From positions 1-35,232 of the forward strand of contig CANGNB010000004.1 in assembly GCA_947454545.1 (NCBI GenBank): a stretch of DNA of 35,232 nucleotides, read 5' to 3'. This DNA comes from Oligoflexaceae bacterium (lineage in GTDB: Bacteria > Bdellovibrionota_B > Oligoflexia > Oligoflexales > Oligoflexaceae). A program made the translations under genes and the position numbers. Positions 1 to 9,902 of this stretch are shown here, piece after piece (positions within the stretch are counted from its first letter, which is position 1; each line of letters starts with the position of its first letter). Under the pieces are notes generated by a model. That model did no database searches. It was given only the letters and a program-made list of their open reading frames with translations, and had not been told where the DNA came from.

Positions 1-4
1 CTCT

Positions 5-1465
5 TTGGAAAATCTACCAATCTTGAACAGCCCAGGGTCCATAGCCTCAGAGGTTCCTAAACTTCAAGCAGGGGCTAGGGAAAAATTGGAGCTATGGAAA
101 TCCACCCATGCTTGCATTGGGAACATAGAGGAAACCAAAAATCTCATCAGAGAGACGCAGATTATTGTCGAAGAGATTTGTCAGCAAAAAGGCTTAAAGG
201 CCTTACCAGAGTATGAAATTTTTAAAAGAGCAAAAGATCAAAGTCTTTTAACAGAGGCTTCGCCCAATTCGCAGCCATCAAAACCATCAGATGAGCCAAC
301 GATCCGCGTATATTCTCCTGATTATGTTGAATTCATTGCCAAAGATTTCGCTGCTGACGAAGTGATCAAGGCGGGAAATAAGGCCGACGCAAAAAATGGA
401 ACTGTGAGTAACTCGAATTCTGTTACTGGTGGCGTTTCGGGGGGAGGCGATCTCTCTGTCAGTCCGTTGGGTGTAGGTGGTGGGCTTCATGCAGGCATCA
501 ATGCAGGCTTGACTCGCACGGAGTCTAGGACACCTCCCCAAAAACTAGACTTCGACAAAATTGAAAAGGAAGCTTATGATACGGCCAAAAAGTACCCTCA
601 TATGACTGGCAAACCTGCAAATTACGAGTGCACCACAGACAAATGCCGCAATACCTCAAATAACGTCTGGTTCTCTCGAGCAGAGGCGCCCCATAAAATG
701 GGATGCACCCCTGGCCAAAACTGTGAAATAGCTCCCGACTATGACGAAGAAGCAGAGATAAATCGCTGCGTGGAACAGGGGGTTTATGACTACTTCGAAA
801 AAAGAGGTCGATTAACGCGTGACCCTGACTATGAGTTCATGCAAAAAATAGAGACCCAAAGTGCTGAAGATATGCTCAAAGAAGGCTTCTGTGAGGAAGC
901 TCATTTTGGGCAGCAGTTCTGTAGAGATTGGCAGAGAAAAGAGTTCGAAGAACGAGGAGCACCTTGGCTCTCTGATCAGACAAAGCATGATATTGAAATA
1001 AAAAAAGAACTTTTGAAGCAGGGAATATGTGACCCTAAAAGCTTTGGTTTAGATTTTTGTCAGGCTTATAAGAACATGAGGGCTTCGGAAAAAGCCCAGG
1101 ATAGCTCCATTCAGCCGGAGAACGAGGAAGGTAAACCGAGCGAATCCAGTCTGGACGAATGGAGAGAAAGCCTTAGAGAACTTAGAAGCTTTGCGACGAA
1201 TAGGGACGTAGAAAAGCAAAACAAAGAAGCTAAGACACGATATTGTCGTCAACTTTTTGAATCAAATCAAAAACGACTCTCGCCAAAACCATTGAAGGAG
1301 CTTTTCAGTGGCTCATTGGGCTCGCAATGTGCGGGAGCAACTTATGACATGTCTTCTCTGAAAAATTTAGGTGGACAGCTCACTGGGGTTAGCTCATCAG
1401 GAGAGGTGCTTTCTAGCAAACGACTGAAAGGTTCGACGCTAGGAACTCTTCGGGAAGCACCCTAA
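5..1465 (+). CDS. hypothetical protein, possibly truncated at the window edge; contains degenerate Cys-containing repeats
   Basis: Long ORF of 486 aa beginning at a TTG at the window edge; repeated motif LKxGxCxxxxFGxxFC. Confidence 0.7.
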   Translation: MENLPILNSPGSIASEVPKLQAGAREKLELWKSTHACIGNIEETKNLIRETQIIVEEICQQKGLKALPEYEIFKRAKDQSLLTEASPNSQPSKPSDEPTIRVYSPDYVEFIAKDFAADEVIKAGNKADAKNGTVSNSNSVTGGVSGGGDLSVSPLGVGGGLHAGINAGLTRTESRTPPQKLDFDKIEKEAYDTAKKYPHMTGKPANYECTTDKCRNTSNNVWFSRAEAPHKMGCTPGQNCEIAPDYDEEAEINRCVEQGVYDYFEKRGRLTRDPDYEFMQKIETQSAEDMLKEGFCEEAHFGQQFCRDWQRKEFEERGAPWLSDQTKHDIEIKKELLKQGICDPKSFGLDFCQAYKNMRASEKAQDSSIQPENEEGKPSESSLDEWRESLRELRSFATNRDVEKQNKEAKTRYCRQLFESNQKRLSPKPLKELFSGSLGSQCAGATYDMSSLKNLGGQLTGVSSSGEVLSSKRLKGSTLGTLREAP

Positions 1466-1636
1466 AACCACTCTACGCGCGATCTGATTCCATGACTGTG
1501 CGAGATCACACTTCAGGGTGGGATTTCGCTGTTCTCTAAGTATTCGTAATCATTTCAAATTCCCCTGCATAGGGGGCTCCTCCACCCTGGCTCGGCCCTT
1601 GCTTTGGCCTCTGAAGTTGCCGTGAGAGGAGAGTTC

Positions 1637-3055
1637 ATGAGTCGCCGACCTTTTAGCCTTGCCCATCGCGAAAGTTACCTGCGTTTTAGTAGCCTGGCTC
1701 TGCCGCGCTACACGTCCTATCCAGCTATTCCACATTGGAAGGATCAGCTGACGCTCGCCGCGAAAGGGAGCGAACTCGCAGCGGCTCTTGAAGTCGGACA
1801 AGCCTACAGCCTCTATCTGCATGTGCCTTACTGTGCCAAGCTCTGCTTTTACTGTGGCTGTCAAAAAGAGATTATGAACCCAAAGAGTGCGGCCGCTCAG
1901 CAGAAAGTTGAGGCATTCATCCAGGGCCTGCGCGATGAGCTTGCGCTCGTCGCTCCAGCCTTTCAAAAGGCTGTACTTCGCCATATTCATGTGGGAGGCG
2001 GGACGCCGAATTTTTTAAATCCCGAGCAGTGGCTGCAAGTCAAAGCGCTGATCGTCGCGCAATTACCCACAGCCCCGGACCTTGAGTGGAGTGTCGAGGT
2101 CGATCCCCGTACGATCACCGAAGCGCATCTAGAAACTTTTGCTCAGCTGGGAGTAAAGCGTCTCAGCCTTGGCGTCCAGGACTTTGAGGATAAAGTTCAA
2201 AAGGCTATCAATCGCATTCAGCCTTTCTCTATGGTGGCTGATCTGTGCCAGAAGGCTCGAGCTCTTGGGATGAATGCTTTGAATTTTGATCTCATCTATG
2301 GTCTGCCTTTTCAAACACGTGAGAGTATCGAAGGGACTTTAGAAAAAGTCCTCGCGCTGCGACCGGATCGTATCGCCTACTACCGCTTGGCTATTCTGCC
2401 CGATCTCTTTGCGGCTCAAAAAAACTTTGCACCCGAGGATTTACCTCAGGGCAAGGCTTCTATGGAACTCAATCTTTTGATCCAAAGACGCTTGCAAGAT
2501 GCTGGCTATGAGAGCATAGGTCTCGATCATTTTGCCTTGCCCGAAGATGCCTTGGCGATCGCGGCTCGAGCCGGAACACTGCAGAGAAACTTCCAGGGCA
2601 TGACCACAGGACGCGATCTGCCGCTGCTGGGTCTTGGACCCTCAGCGATCAGCTCGATGGGAGCGGTGTCCGTGCAAAATCCTAAGACGACAGAAGCTTG
2701 GTTAGAAGCTTTGCAGCAATCTGAAACGCAACTCAAAGCCCATCATCTTACCAGAGAGGATCGCCTGCGCAAGGCTATTATCGATCAGATCTTTTGTCGT
2801 TCGGCGATCGATGTGAAGGAACTCGAGCAGGAGTTTGGAGAAGCTCTCATCGCTTTGTTCCAAGAGGTTTTACCAGATCTGCGTATTTTGGAGGCTGAAG
2901 GTCTTGTCAGCTTTGATCGACACAAATGCATCCGCCTAACAGAACCGCTCGGTCGGCTTTTGCAAAGAGTCGTAGCAAGCCTCTTCGATGCTTACCTTCC
3001 TAGGGGGGCTTACCTCAATGGCTTAGAAGTCGGACGTGCGTCCTCGGTGGGCTGA
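1637..3055 (+). CDS. hemN: oxygen-independent coproporphyrinogen III oxidase (radical SAM)
   Basis: YTSYPAIPHW, LYLHVPYCAKLCFYCGCQ (CxxxCxxC), HVGGGTPNFL, RNFQGMTT, GLGPSAISSMG; start chosen at ATG 1637 behind GAGAGGAGAG. Confidence 0.93.
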   Translation: MSRRPFSLAHRESYLRFSSLALPRYTSYPAIPHWKDQLTLAAKGSELAAALEVGQAYSLYLHVPYCAKLCFYCGCQKEIMNPKSAAAQQKVEAFIQGLRDELALVAPAFQKAVLRHIHVGGGTPNFLNPEQWLQVKALIVAQLPTAPDLEWSVEVDPRTITEAHLETFAQLGVKRLSLGVQDFEDKVQKAINRIQPFSMVADLCQKARALGMNALNFDLIYGLPFQTRESIEGTLEKVLALRPDRIAYYRLAILPDLFAAQKNFAPEDLPQGKASMELNLLIQRRLQDAGYESIGLDHFALPEDALAIAARAGTLQRNFQGMTTGRDLPLLGLGPSAISSMGAVSVQNPKTTEAWLEALQQSETQLKAHHLTREDRLRKAIIDQIFCRSAIDVKELEQEFGEALIALFQEVLPDLRILEAEGLVSFDRHKCIRLTEPLGRLLQRVVASLFDAYLPRGAYLNGLEVGRASSVG

Positions 3056-3693
3056 AGGTTCGTTTGGGCGAGATGATAGACGCAAGGCTGGGAGGATCCA
3101 GTCGCAGAATCTTCTCGCAAAAGATCACGATCATTGAAGCCGACGGTGATACGCGGGCGATAAGCCTCGGGATCAAAACTGCCCGGCTTACCTCCATGCT
3201 CTACAAAATGCCGAGAAAGCTGGCGGCGGACTTCGAGTAGACCTTTAGACTCGAGAGCAAGAAAGTAAGTGACCAAGGTCTTATCCGCCTCTTCTCGTCG
3301 CAAGATGCTAAGACAAACTGGTTGAAAGGGTATCTTCTGAAGTCCTACCTTGCTGATGTAGCTATGAATTTCACCTAGACTCATGTGTGCCCGCAGGATC
3401 TTGAGCTCGGCGGGGCTCAAAACCCATAGCGATGCCTCAGGACGCGACTGCAGCGTCATAGCTTCTTTATGTTCCAGCTCCAACTTAAGCTTTTGCAAAG
3501 GTTCGGCTGGTATCACCATGGCCACATGGTCAGCGCGCGGCTGCCACGAGAGGCGTGAGGTTTCGAGCAAACTCGACTCGAGACTAAGCGAGGGGATAGC
3601 AGGAGGCGGCTCAGTCCCGATGCGGGAAGAGGGCCTAGGGCTTGTGCAATGGGTAAGCAGTAGACTGCTTAAGAGTATGATTCTCCCTTGCAT
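3010..3693 (-). CDS. putative lipoprotein, possibly related to the 2H-phosphoesterase/RNA-ligase-like fold
   Basis: Signal peptide with lipobox (LLLTHC); YRPRITVGFNDRDL resembles the second HxTxGF motif of 2H proteins with H replaced by R; fold assignment is tentative. Confidence 0.6.
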   Translation of the reverse strand: MQGRIILLSSLLLTHCTSPRPSSRIGTEPPPAIPSLSLESSLLETSRLSWQPRADHVAMVIPAEPLQKLKLELEHKEAMTLQSRPEASLWVLSPAELKILRAHMSLGEIHSYISKVGLQKIPFQPVCLSILRREEADKTLVTYFLALESKGLLEVRRQLSRHFVEHGGKPGSFDPEAYRPRITVGFNDRDLLREDSATGSSQPCVYHLAQTNLQPTEDARPTSKPLR

Positions 3694-3967
3694 GTGATAA
3701 TCTCCTTGTCGCTATCACGCGTCAGAGTCTCTTTATACCGACTCGATCGGATTGTTCAACTTTGTTAAAGGGGATGCTCAGCAGATCTTAGATGAGTCTC
3801 AGAAGGGCTTCTGCTGTTGGTGCAGCCTACTTTTACTTTAGCATAGTCTGGAGAAAAGCGCTCACCGTGAGTCGAAGATTATACAACGCGCTGATGTGAG
3901 CATTTTTGTTCGCAGCTTGATCTCTCGCTTTCCTATCCGATAAGCTATCGTCACATCTGTCCGGAGG

Positions 3968-5386
3968 TTGCCTTGTATGGGGCCAATACCCTTAAGTCTA
4001 TCGCACCGCAAAGCGAGCTTTTTCTCGCGCTTGAGTTTAGGAATTTTTATGCTGTTCGGAGCGAGTCCCGAACTCTGGGCTATTCCCGCTAATACGCGCC
4101 TTTTTTGTGAAAGCTATCCAGCTACAGCGCTCTGTCGCAACGGAGCCACAAGCTGTCAAAGCTGTCATACGGCAGCGCCCGAACTCAATTCTTTCGGAGG
4201 GGATCTTCAGCAATCCCTTCGCCGCTATGCCGATTACGATCGCAGCCCTGCTGCCTTTCAAAAGTATCTCGGGTCAGCATTGAAAGCTATCGAAGGCAAA
4301 GACAGCGACGGGGATACCTTCGGCAATCGTCAAGAAATTGACGCTGGAACGGCCCCGGGGGATCCTTATCAATATCCGGGAGCAGCGGGTCGTCTCGTTT
4401 ATGATAACGAACGAGCGTGGCGTCGCATCCACCTCTTGTTTTGTGGGGAGAGTCCAGACCTCGAGGCGACTCGTGAGCAGCAGGCTCGAAGCCCTCAGGA
4501 ACAAAAAGCGGCTCTTCATCAGGCACTCGATGCTTGTCTGCAGTCTGAGTTCTGGCAAAAACAAGCGCTTCCTCATCTCGCCGACGAAAAGATTCGTCCT
4601 GTAAAAGCTGTGGGTATCGAAGGCGATCCCTTTGTGATCGGTGATTTTTATTATGATTATCGGCTTTTTTCTTATGTTTTAAGTGCTGATCGTGACATGC
4701 GCGAGCTGCTGACGGCGCAGTATCACATCGATGCCCAAGGGCAAAGAGTCGAAGGTCCCATTCCTGATACACCCATCAAAGGTAAGATAGTGGTTGGTGA
4801 TGGTCAGCCGCTCGCTGTTGAGCGGCGCTATGGAATGATTACAACGCAATGGTTCTTATCCTCGAATACTATGTTTGCCGAGCTGCCCCGCAACACGGCC
4901 TCACAGGCTTATCGCGCCTACCTTGGGCTCGATATTGCCAAAAGTGAGGGACTGTATCCGGTCAGCAACGAACCGCGGGATGTGGATCACAAAGGTGTCC
5001 AGGCCGAGGCCTGTGCCTTTTGTCACAGCACACTCGATCCCCTCGCGTACGCATTTTCTCCCTACCTGGGCCTGCGATCCTTTGGTACCCGATTGCCAGT
5101 CGGAGCTTACCATCCCGGACGCAAGCAGTGGGAGGCGGATGGATGGCTTATGGGTGAACCCGTCCTCGATCTCGGGGATTGGGTTCAGAAAGCTGTTGAT
5201 TCCGATGCTTTCAAGCTGCAGCTGACTCGCATGCTGATGAGCTATGCGATCGGGCATAAGCCCCAATCCCTTCAAGAACAGAAGGACCTGGCTAGGCTGT
5301 GGCCGACTCTGCCAAGTCTCAATTTCTCAGCGCATCGTATGCTTCATGCGCTGATAGACACTCTAAGCTTTGCGGGGAGAGACTGA
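3968..5386 (+). CDS. secreted c-type cytochrome-like protein with two CxxCH motifs
   Basis: Signal peptide; CQSCH, DSDGDTFGNRQEIDAGTAPGDP, and CAFCHSTLDPLAYAF (DUF1588-like). Confidence 0.8.
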   Translation: MPCMGPIPLSLSHRKASFFSRLSLGIFMLFGASPELWAIPANTRLFCESYPATALCRNGATSCQSCHTAAPELNSFGGDLQQSLRRYADYDRSPAAFQKYLGSALKAIEGKDSDGDTFGNRQEIDAGTAPGDPYQYPGAAGRLVYDNERAWRRIHLLFCGESPDLEATREQQARSPQEQKAALHQALDACLQSEFWQKQALPHLADEKIRPVKAVGIEGDPFVIGDFYYDYRLFSYVLSADRDMRELLTAQYHIDAQGQRVEGPIPDTPIKGKIVVGDGQPLAVERRYGMITTQWFLSSNTMFAELPRNTASQAYRAYLGLDIAKSEGLYPVSNEPRDVDHKGVQAEACAFCHSTLDPLAYAFSPYLGLRSFGTRLPVGAYHPGRKQWEADGWLMGEPVLDLGDWVQKAVDSDAFKLQLTRMLMSYAIGHKPQSLQEQKDLARLWPTLPSLNFSAHRMLHALIDTLSFAGRD

Positions 5387-5949
5387 TGCGCGCCTTACTC
5401 CTTGGTTTTTTCATGCTCCTCATGTCGCCTGGCCTAGAAGCTTCCGAATGGATATGGAAGCGTAGCCGCATACTTGAAGCTGATCTGGCGAGGGCCCTCG
5501 CCCTGCCACGGGAAGATCTTTGTCACGAACTTGGGCTCTATTCGTGTTTTACAGGTGTTCATCTGTTCGCCCTGGGCGGCAACGATGCTGTGGGGCGTTC
5601 GCAGTATACGCCTTTGGAGCAGCCGACGCAGCTCTCGGCGATAGCGGTCGAACGCGTCGTCTCGCAAGCGTGCCTGCAGCGTATCGCACTTGATGCGGAA
5701 ACCTCGGCGCCTGTGGTGTTTACGTCCCTAAAGCTACAGCAAACGATTGCTGAGCAAAGCGAGACTGCTGTGCGGGCTCAAATTCGCAGTCTGTCCCAGC
5801 GCTTTTTGCAGCGTGATCCTCGCGCTGAGGAGGAGCAGTTGCTCCTACACCTCGCTGATCCTCAGCGCTTTGGGGCCTTGCCAGCGCGTGATCTTGCGCA
5901 TGGGCTTTGTCTCGCCTTTGGTTCGCAACTGGAATTTCTTTTTTTCTGA
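5386..5949 (+). CDS. hypothetical secreted protein
   Basis: Signal peptide MRALLLGFFMLLMSPGLEA; TGATG stop/start overlap with the upstream gene; the supplied ORF start at 5299 is upstream of the likely start. Confidence 0.75.
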   Translation: MRALLLGFFMLLMSPGLEASEWIWKRSRILEADLARALALPREDLCHELGLYSCFTGVHLFALGGNDAVGRSQYTPLEQPTQLSAIAVERVVSQACLQRIALDAETSAPVVFTSLKLQQTIAEQSETAVRAQIRSLSQRFLQRDPRAEEEQLLLHLADPQRFGALPARDLAHGLCLAFGSQLEFLFF

Positions 5950-5960
5950 GAGGAGCCTTT

Positions 5961-7412
5961 ATGCGTCTTCATCGTCGCCACCTTTTGCAATCATCCTTGC
6001 TCTGGCCTCTCTCCAGTCTTAGCGCCAAGCGTGCCTTGGGTATGTCTGCGATAACAGAGGAACGGCCCGAAAAACTGCTGATCGTACTGGCAGCAGGTGG
6101 GGGAGCGAGTCTCGTAGATTCGTTTTTACCTGTCGTGGCTCAGTCAGATAATCGCGACATACGCAGCTACAGTGAAGCGATGATCGATACGGTTCCTGGT
6201 ATTCAGTTGCAAACGCTCAAGTCGCTACCCTACACTGTCGGTAAACCGACCAATACCTCGTACACGATGGCTTCTTTTTTACAGAGGCACGGGCAAGATC
6301 TTGCGGTCCTCACTCAAACCTGCAGCAGCGTGAATCATCTGATCGGTAGCCAGCGCTCGCTGAATGGGAATGGCATCAATAAAGGACGCACGCTCATGGA
6401 AGCTGTGGCTGCCGCTTACGGGCAGCAGTGCTTGCTGGCGAATGTGAATATGGCGACGGGAGGTTATGCTCTGCATGGGACCGATAGCACTCTGCCACGA
6501 ACAGCTAAAGCGGAAGTCGTCGCGGATGCCTTACTCTTTCCCTTGGGCCTCCATCGCGATCTGAAAATCGAAGGGCGTGCTGACTCCAAGCTCTTAGCTG
6601 AAGCACGCGCCGTCCGAGATGCCCTGGATCAAAAGTCGCCTCTGGGCGGCGAGGCCTCGCGCAGTGCTCTGATCCGAGAATTTCTTACCCTTCGTCAGCA
6701 GATTCCAAGGCTCGAAGCGGCTCAGGTTATGGAAAGCCTTATGTTCTTCGATCAGGCTCGGCAGCAGGGAGGCCGCGACGATCGTTTTGCGGATTCTTCA
6801 CTGCTGCAAAAAGTGCGCGAACGCTTTCCCCACTATGCAAGCGATCCCTTGGAAGCGCAGGCAGCCCTGAGCTTTCTCTTGCTGCGCTATGGTCTGAGCA
6901 CGGCGGTGACACTTGGTCTCGATGATCAGGTGCGTTTCCAAGATGGTGCCCAAGATAAAGAGCTCCTGCACCTGCCCCTTGCTTTTGACTGGTCGCACAA
7001 CGCGCATCAGGGGGCACAAAATACCATGTGGCGACGTTTGCTTTCGGTTTTGGATCGCTTGATCCAACTGCTCAAAGAGGAAGATTATCTCGGGACGGCA
7101 GCACATGGCAAAATTTGGGAGCGTTCGCTGCTCTATATAGCTACGGAGTTTGGTCGTGATCGCGAGCCGACTCAAGGCAGCGGGCACAATTTGAATAACG
7201 GACATGTGCTCCTTTCCCCCTTGCTTAAGGGCAATCGTGTCTATGGCGGTGTGGATCCAAGGACAGGCATGACCTTTGGCTACGACCCGCGAACAGGGCT
7301 AGCGGATCCTGGACGCCAGATGCAGGAGGCGGATACCTATAGCGCGATCTTGGGTGCGCTCGGCATTCGCTTTGCAGGACAGACCGATTGTTCAGGGCTA
7401 TGGCGAGCTTAA
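5961..7412 (+). CDS. DUF1501-like protein with signal sequence
   Basis: MRLHRRHLLQSSLLWPLSS leader after AGGAGCC; ATEFGRDREPTQGSGHNLNNGHVLLSPLLKGNRVYGGV is typical of DUF1501 C-termini. Confidence 0.75.
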   Translation: MRLHRRHLLQSSLLWPLSSLSAKRALGMSAITEERPEKLLIVLAAGGGASLVDSFLPVVAQSDNRDIRSYSEAMIDTVPGIQLQTLKSLPYTVGKPTNTSYTMASFLQRHGQDLAVLTQTCSSVNHLIGSQRSLNGNGINKGRTLMEAVAAAYGQQCLLANVNMATGGYALHGTDSTLPRTAKAEVVADALLFPLGLHRDLKIEGRADSKLLAEARAVRDALDQKSPLGGEASRSALIREFLTLRQQIPRLEAAQVMESLMFFDQARQQGGRDDRFADSSLLQKVRERFPHYASDPLEAQAALSFLLLRYGLSTAVTLGLDDQVRFQDGAQDKELLHLPLAFDWSHNAHQGAQNTMWRRLLSVLDRLIQLLKEEDYLGTAAHGKIWERSLLYIATEFGRDREPTQGSGHNLNNGHVLLSPLLKGNRVYGGVDPRTGMTFGYDPRTGLADPGRQMQEADTYSAILGALGIRFAGQTDCSGLWRA

Positions 7413-7871
7413 AGGATGTGTGGGTGCGGTGCTGACCGGACAGTCGCTTTCTTTTTCGGGTAGACCGTTCGCGATAAAGGCGAGGATAGTCTGTTGCTCG
7501 AGGGGATCAAGGGGCTCGGTAAAAGCATTGGCTGTCGTCCGCTGCTTGATCGCTTTTTGATGCAAGCTAAAGTTAGCATAGCTGGTGAGTAGCACGCCCT
7601 TCCAGGCAAAAGTTTCATTATGACAGCGCACGCAGCGAAATTCGCTCAGCTCCTGCAGGGTGCTTTCCCAAGAGGGAATACCGAGTGCGGCACAGCTTAA
7701 TTTGGGGCTTGGCGTTGACTGAGCGTCGGCGTCGCTTGGGCAAGCTGAGTTAGCTTCAGGGCAAGAAACACCTGTGGCAGCGCTAGCATCGCTTGTTCTA
7801 TCGACTTTGACCTCGCGCTGACAGCCTAGGCTGAGGCACGCAGTGCTAAGGGTTATGATCCAAGCTTTCAT
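7398..7871 (-). CDS. lipoprotein with a CxxCH haem-binding motif
   Basis: Lipobox LSLGC; RCVRCHNETF. Confidence 0.75.
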   Translation of the reverse strand: MKAWIITLSTACLSLGCQREVKVDRTSDASAATGVSCPEANSACPSDADAQSTPSPKLSCAALGIPSWESTLQELSEFRCVRCHNETFAWKGVLLTSYANFSLHQKAIKQRTTANAFTEPLDPLEQQTILAFIANGLPEKESDCPVSTAPTHPLSSP

Positions 7872-7892
7872 AAGGCCACACCAAAGCTAGAG

Positions 7893-7923
7893 CAAAAAAA
7901 AGGGGAGCCGGTGACGGCTCCCC
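7893..7923 (-). terminator. intrinsic terminator
   Basis: Perfect 8-bp stem GGGGAGCC/GGCTCCCC followed on the minus strand by T8. Confidence 0.9.
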
Positions 7924-7941
7924 TGGGACTACAAGTGAAAC

Positions 7942-9699
7942 TTATTGTTTCTTTTGGCTTTCCAGATACTTCACGAGAGTATCGATCTGGCTGTCGTTGA
8001 GCTGGCGGAAGCGGCGGGGAGGCATTGTCAGCAAGTGCTCTCCACGCTCAAGTTCCACAGGGGCTCCCGATTCGCTCAGGATCTTGAGGCCTTCGGATTT
8101 CAGGCGCTCGGTGCTATAGCCAAGTTTGACGCGTGCGATCGCGATATCTAGTTCTTGGTTGAGGTTCGGCATCTTCGAGAAGTCGAGAGCGTTGAACTTC
8201 GCGCGGCTCAGCGACTGGTCGAGATCCGAATGGTGACACTGGCTACAGGCTAACTTCAGCATATCTTCTGGACCGAGATCAGGATCGACAGCAAAGCCGA
8301 TCTGAGAAGTGACCTTAGCATCAGCTGGGAAGATATCGCGGTGATCTTCAAACTTGCTCGCGTCCAGAGTGCCCGCGCGGAAATCGTTGTATTGTTTCGT
8401 ATACTTCGCCAAGAGAGCTGGATCAGCTACGAAAGGACGCAAGTAGGGGGGTGGAATAAAGTTGCGTTTCTTCGAAGGAGCGGGTGTGTTGGTTGGGGTA
8501 CACGCATCCGTGTGGTTCATGAAGTTGTACATCAGAGCATCCCATGTAGCACTTGGGCTAGGGGAATCTTTGGCAAAATCCATCTTACAGTTGGCTTTGT
8601 CGCGGACGGCAAGAGCGGTGTTACGGCCTGTTGCAGTGCGACCTTGGTCACCCATCTCGGTAGCGATAGCACCGGTGAGGAATTGGTTCGGTTGGTTGTT
8701 CTGCGGAGCAGCTTCGTTGGCAAAGCCTTGACCCCTCAGGAATTGTTCGAGGTTCGCAGGGTTGGAACCAGCGATAGCGCCAGCTGGGATACCACCATAG
8801 GTTTCTGTGGTGCCGTGGGCTGCTTGGTATTGCTTAATAAGAGTACCGTCATCGGGTTGACCGTTGTTGGTACGGAACCAGTGAGTCCATGGGTTTTGAA
8901 GCTCTTGCATGCGCAAGATCTTAGGGGAAGAAGGACCATCAGGCTGGTGACACTGACGGCAATCGACGATCGTGTTTTTAAGATCTTCGTCGTCGTAAAG
9001 TGTAAAGCTAGTCCAGTTGATTTCGACCGCTGGGGTTAAGGTGTCAGCGGGTGAACAACCAGTAGGGCTCGAGTTACAGGCTTGGGCGAAAGCACCGATG
9101 AAAAGACTGAAGGTGCCATCAGCATTTTTTACGGCAATTTCTGAAAGTTGCTCACCGCGCACGAAGCCGACGGCTATGGCGTCAGTGGCCGATGTCGTGT
9201 TGAAAAGAATAACTCGTGGGTTGATGGCAGATACAAAGCGACCTACCAGTGAGCTTGAGTGCCCTTGGATTGCGTATCCATTGGTGTTACCACCACTTTG
9301 TGTTGTTCCGGGAGGCTGAGCAACGCCCAGAGCCTGTTGGAACTCGATGAGACTTTTAGGGCGTATTTTATCGATACAAAATGCCTTGACCACCCGGTTC
9401 ATTTTGCCTGCATTGCGGTTACAAATCTGGGTCATCTGGTCTTCGCCAGATTTCAAGCCATGGAGAGCTTCTTCATCGGTCAAAGCCAAAAAGGTTTTGT
9501 TGTCCTTTTGTGCATCCGTCGGAGTCTTCGCCTCTAAAGGTCCTCCAGCTTTTTGCGGAATGTCGTTACCTGTGCCGACGCCACTGATGCCTGCGGCTTC
9601 GTCGTTCGACTTGGTAAAGCGACCTGGAGTAGCAGGGCTACATGCTGCGATATACGCGAGCAGACCTGTCGCAAAAAGAATGTTGGTGAACGGTCTCAT
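7942..9699 (-). CDS. cytochrome c-like lipoprotein
   Basis: Lipobox AYIAAC; two CxxCH motifs (CRQCH, CSQCH); C-terminal MPPRRFRQLNDSQIDTLVKYLES. Confidence 0.85.
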   Translation of the reverse strand: MRPFTNILFATGLLAYIAACSPATPGRFTKSNDEAAGISGVGTGNDIPQKAGGPLEAKTPTDAQKDNKTFLALTDEEALHGLKSGEDQMTQICNRNAGKMNRVVKAFCIDKIRPKSLIEFQQALGVAQPPGTTQSGGNTNGYAIQGHSSSLVGRFVSAINPRVILFNTTSATDAIAVGFVRGEQLSEIAVKNADGTFSLFIGAFAQACNSSPTGCSPADTLTPAVEINWTSFTLYDDEDLKNTIVDCRQCHQPDGPSSPKILRMQELQNPWTHWFRTNNGQPDDGTLIKQYQAAHGTTETYGGIPAGAIAGSNPANLEQFLRGQGFANEAAPQNNQPNQFLTGAIATEMGDQGRTATGRNTALAVRDKANCKMDFAKDSPSPSATWDALMYNFMNHTDACTPTNTPAPSKKRNFIPPPYLRPFVADPALLAKYTKQYNDFRAGTLDASKFEDHRDIFPADAKVTSQIGFAVDPDLGPEDMLKLACSQCHHSDLDQSLSRAKFNALDFSKMPNLNQELDIAIARVKLGYSTERLKSEGLKILSESGAPVELERGEHLLTMPPRRFRQLNDSQIDTLVKYLESQKKQ

Positions 9700-9902
9700 A
9701 GACTCTCCCGGATTGATAAAGTGTAGTCCCCTGTCTTCAAGGCTCTTCTATCGGCAAATTTTTGAAAAACTTGAGGGCAAAGCGGAGCTATTTTAGCGAC
9801 CTAGAGGGAAAAGCCTGAGATCGGGCGAGCTTAGGATCCAGGTGGAGGAACCCATTCGAGCGATTTTTGCCGCCTGTCTCGGATTTGGCAAAGAGTCAAA
9901 AG

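Noticed and set aside
8341-9039. 232-aa plus-strand ORF
   Set aside because: Antisense to the well-supported cytochrome lipoprotein gene; no recognisable motifs.
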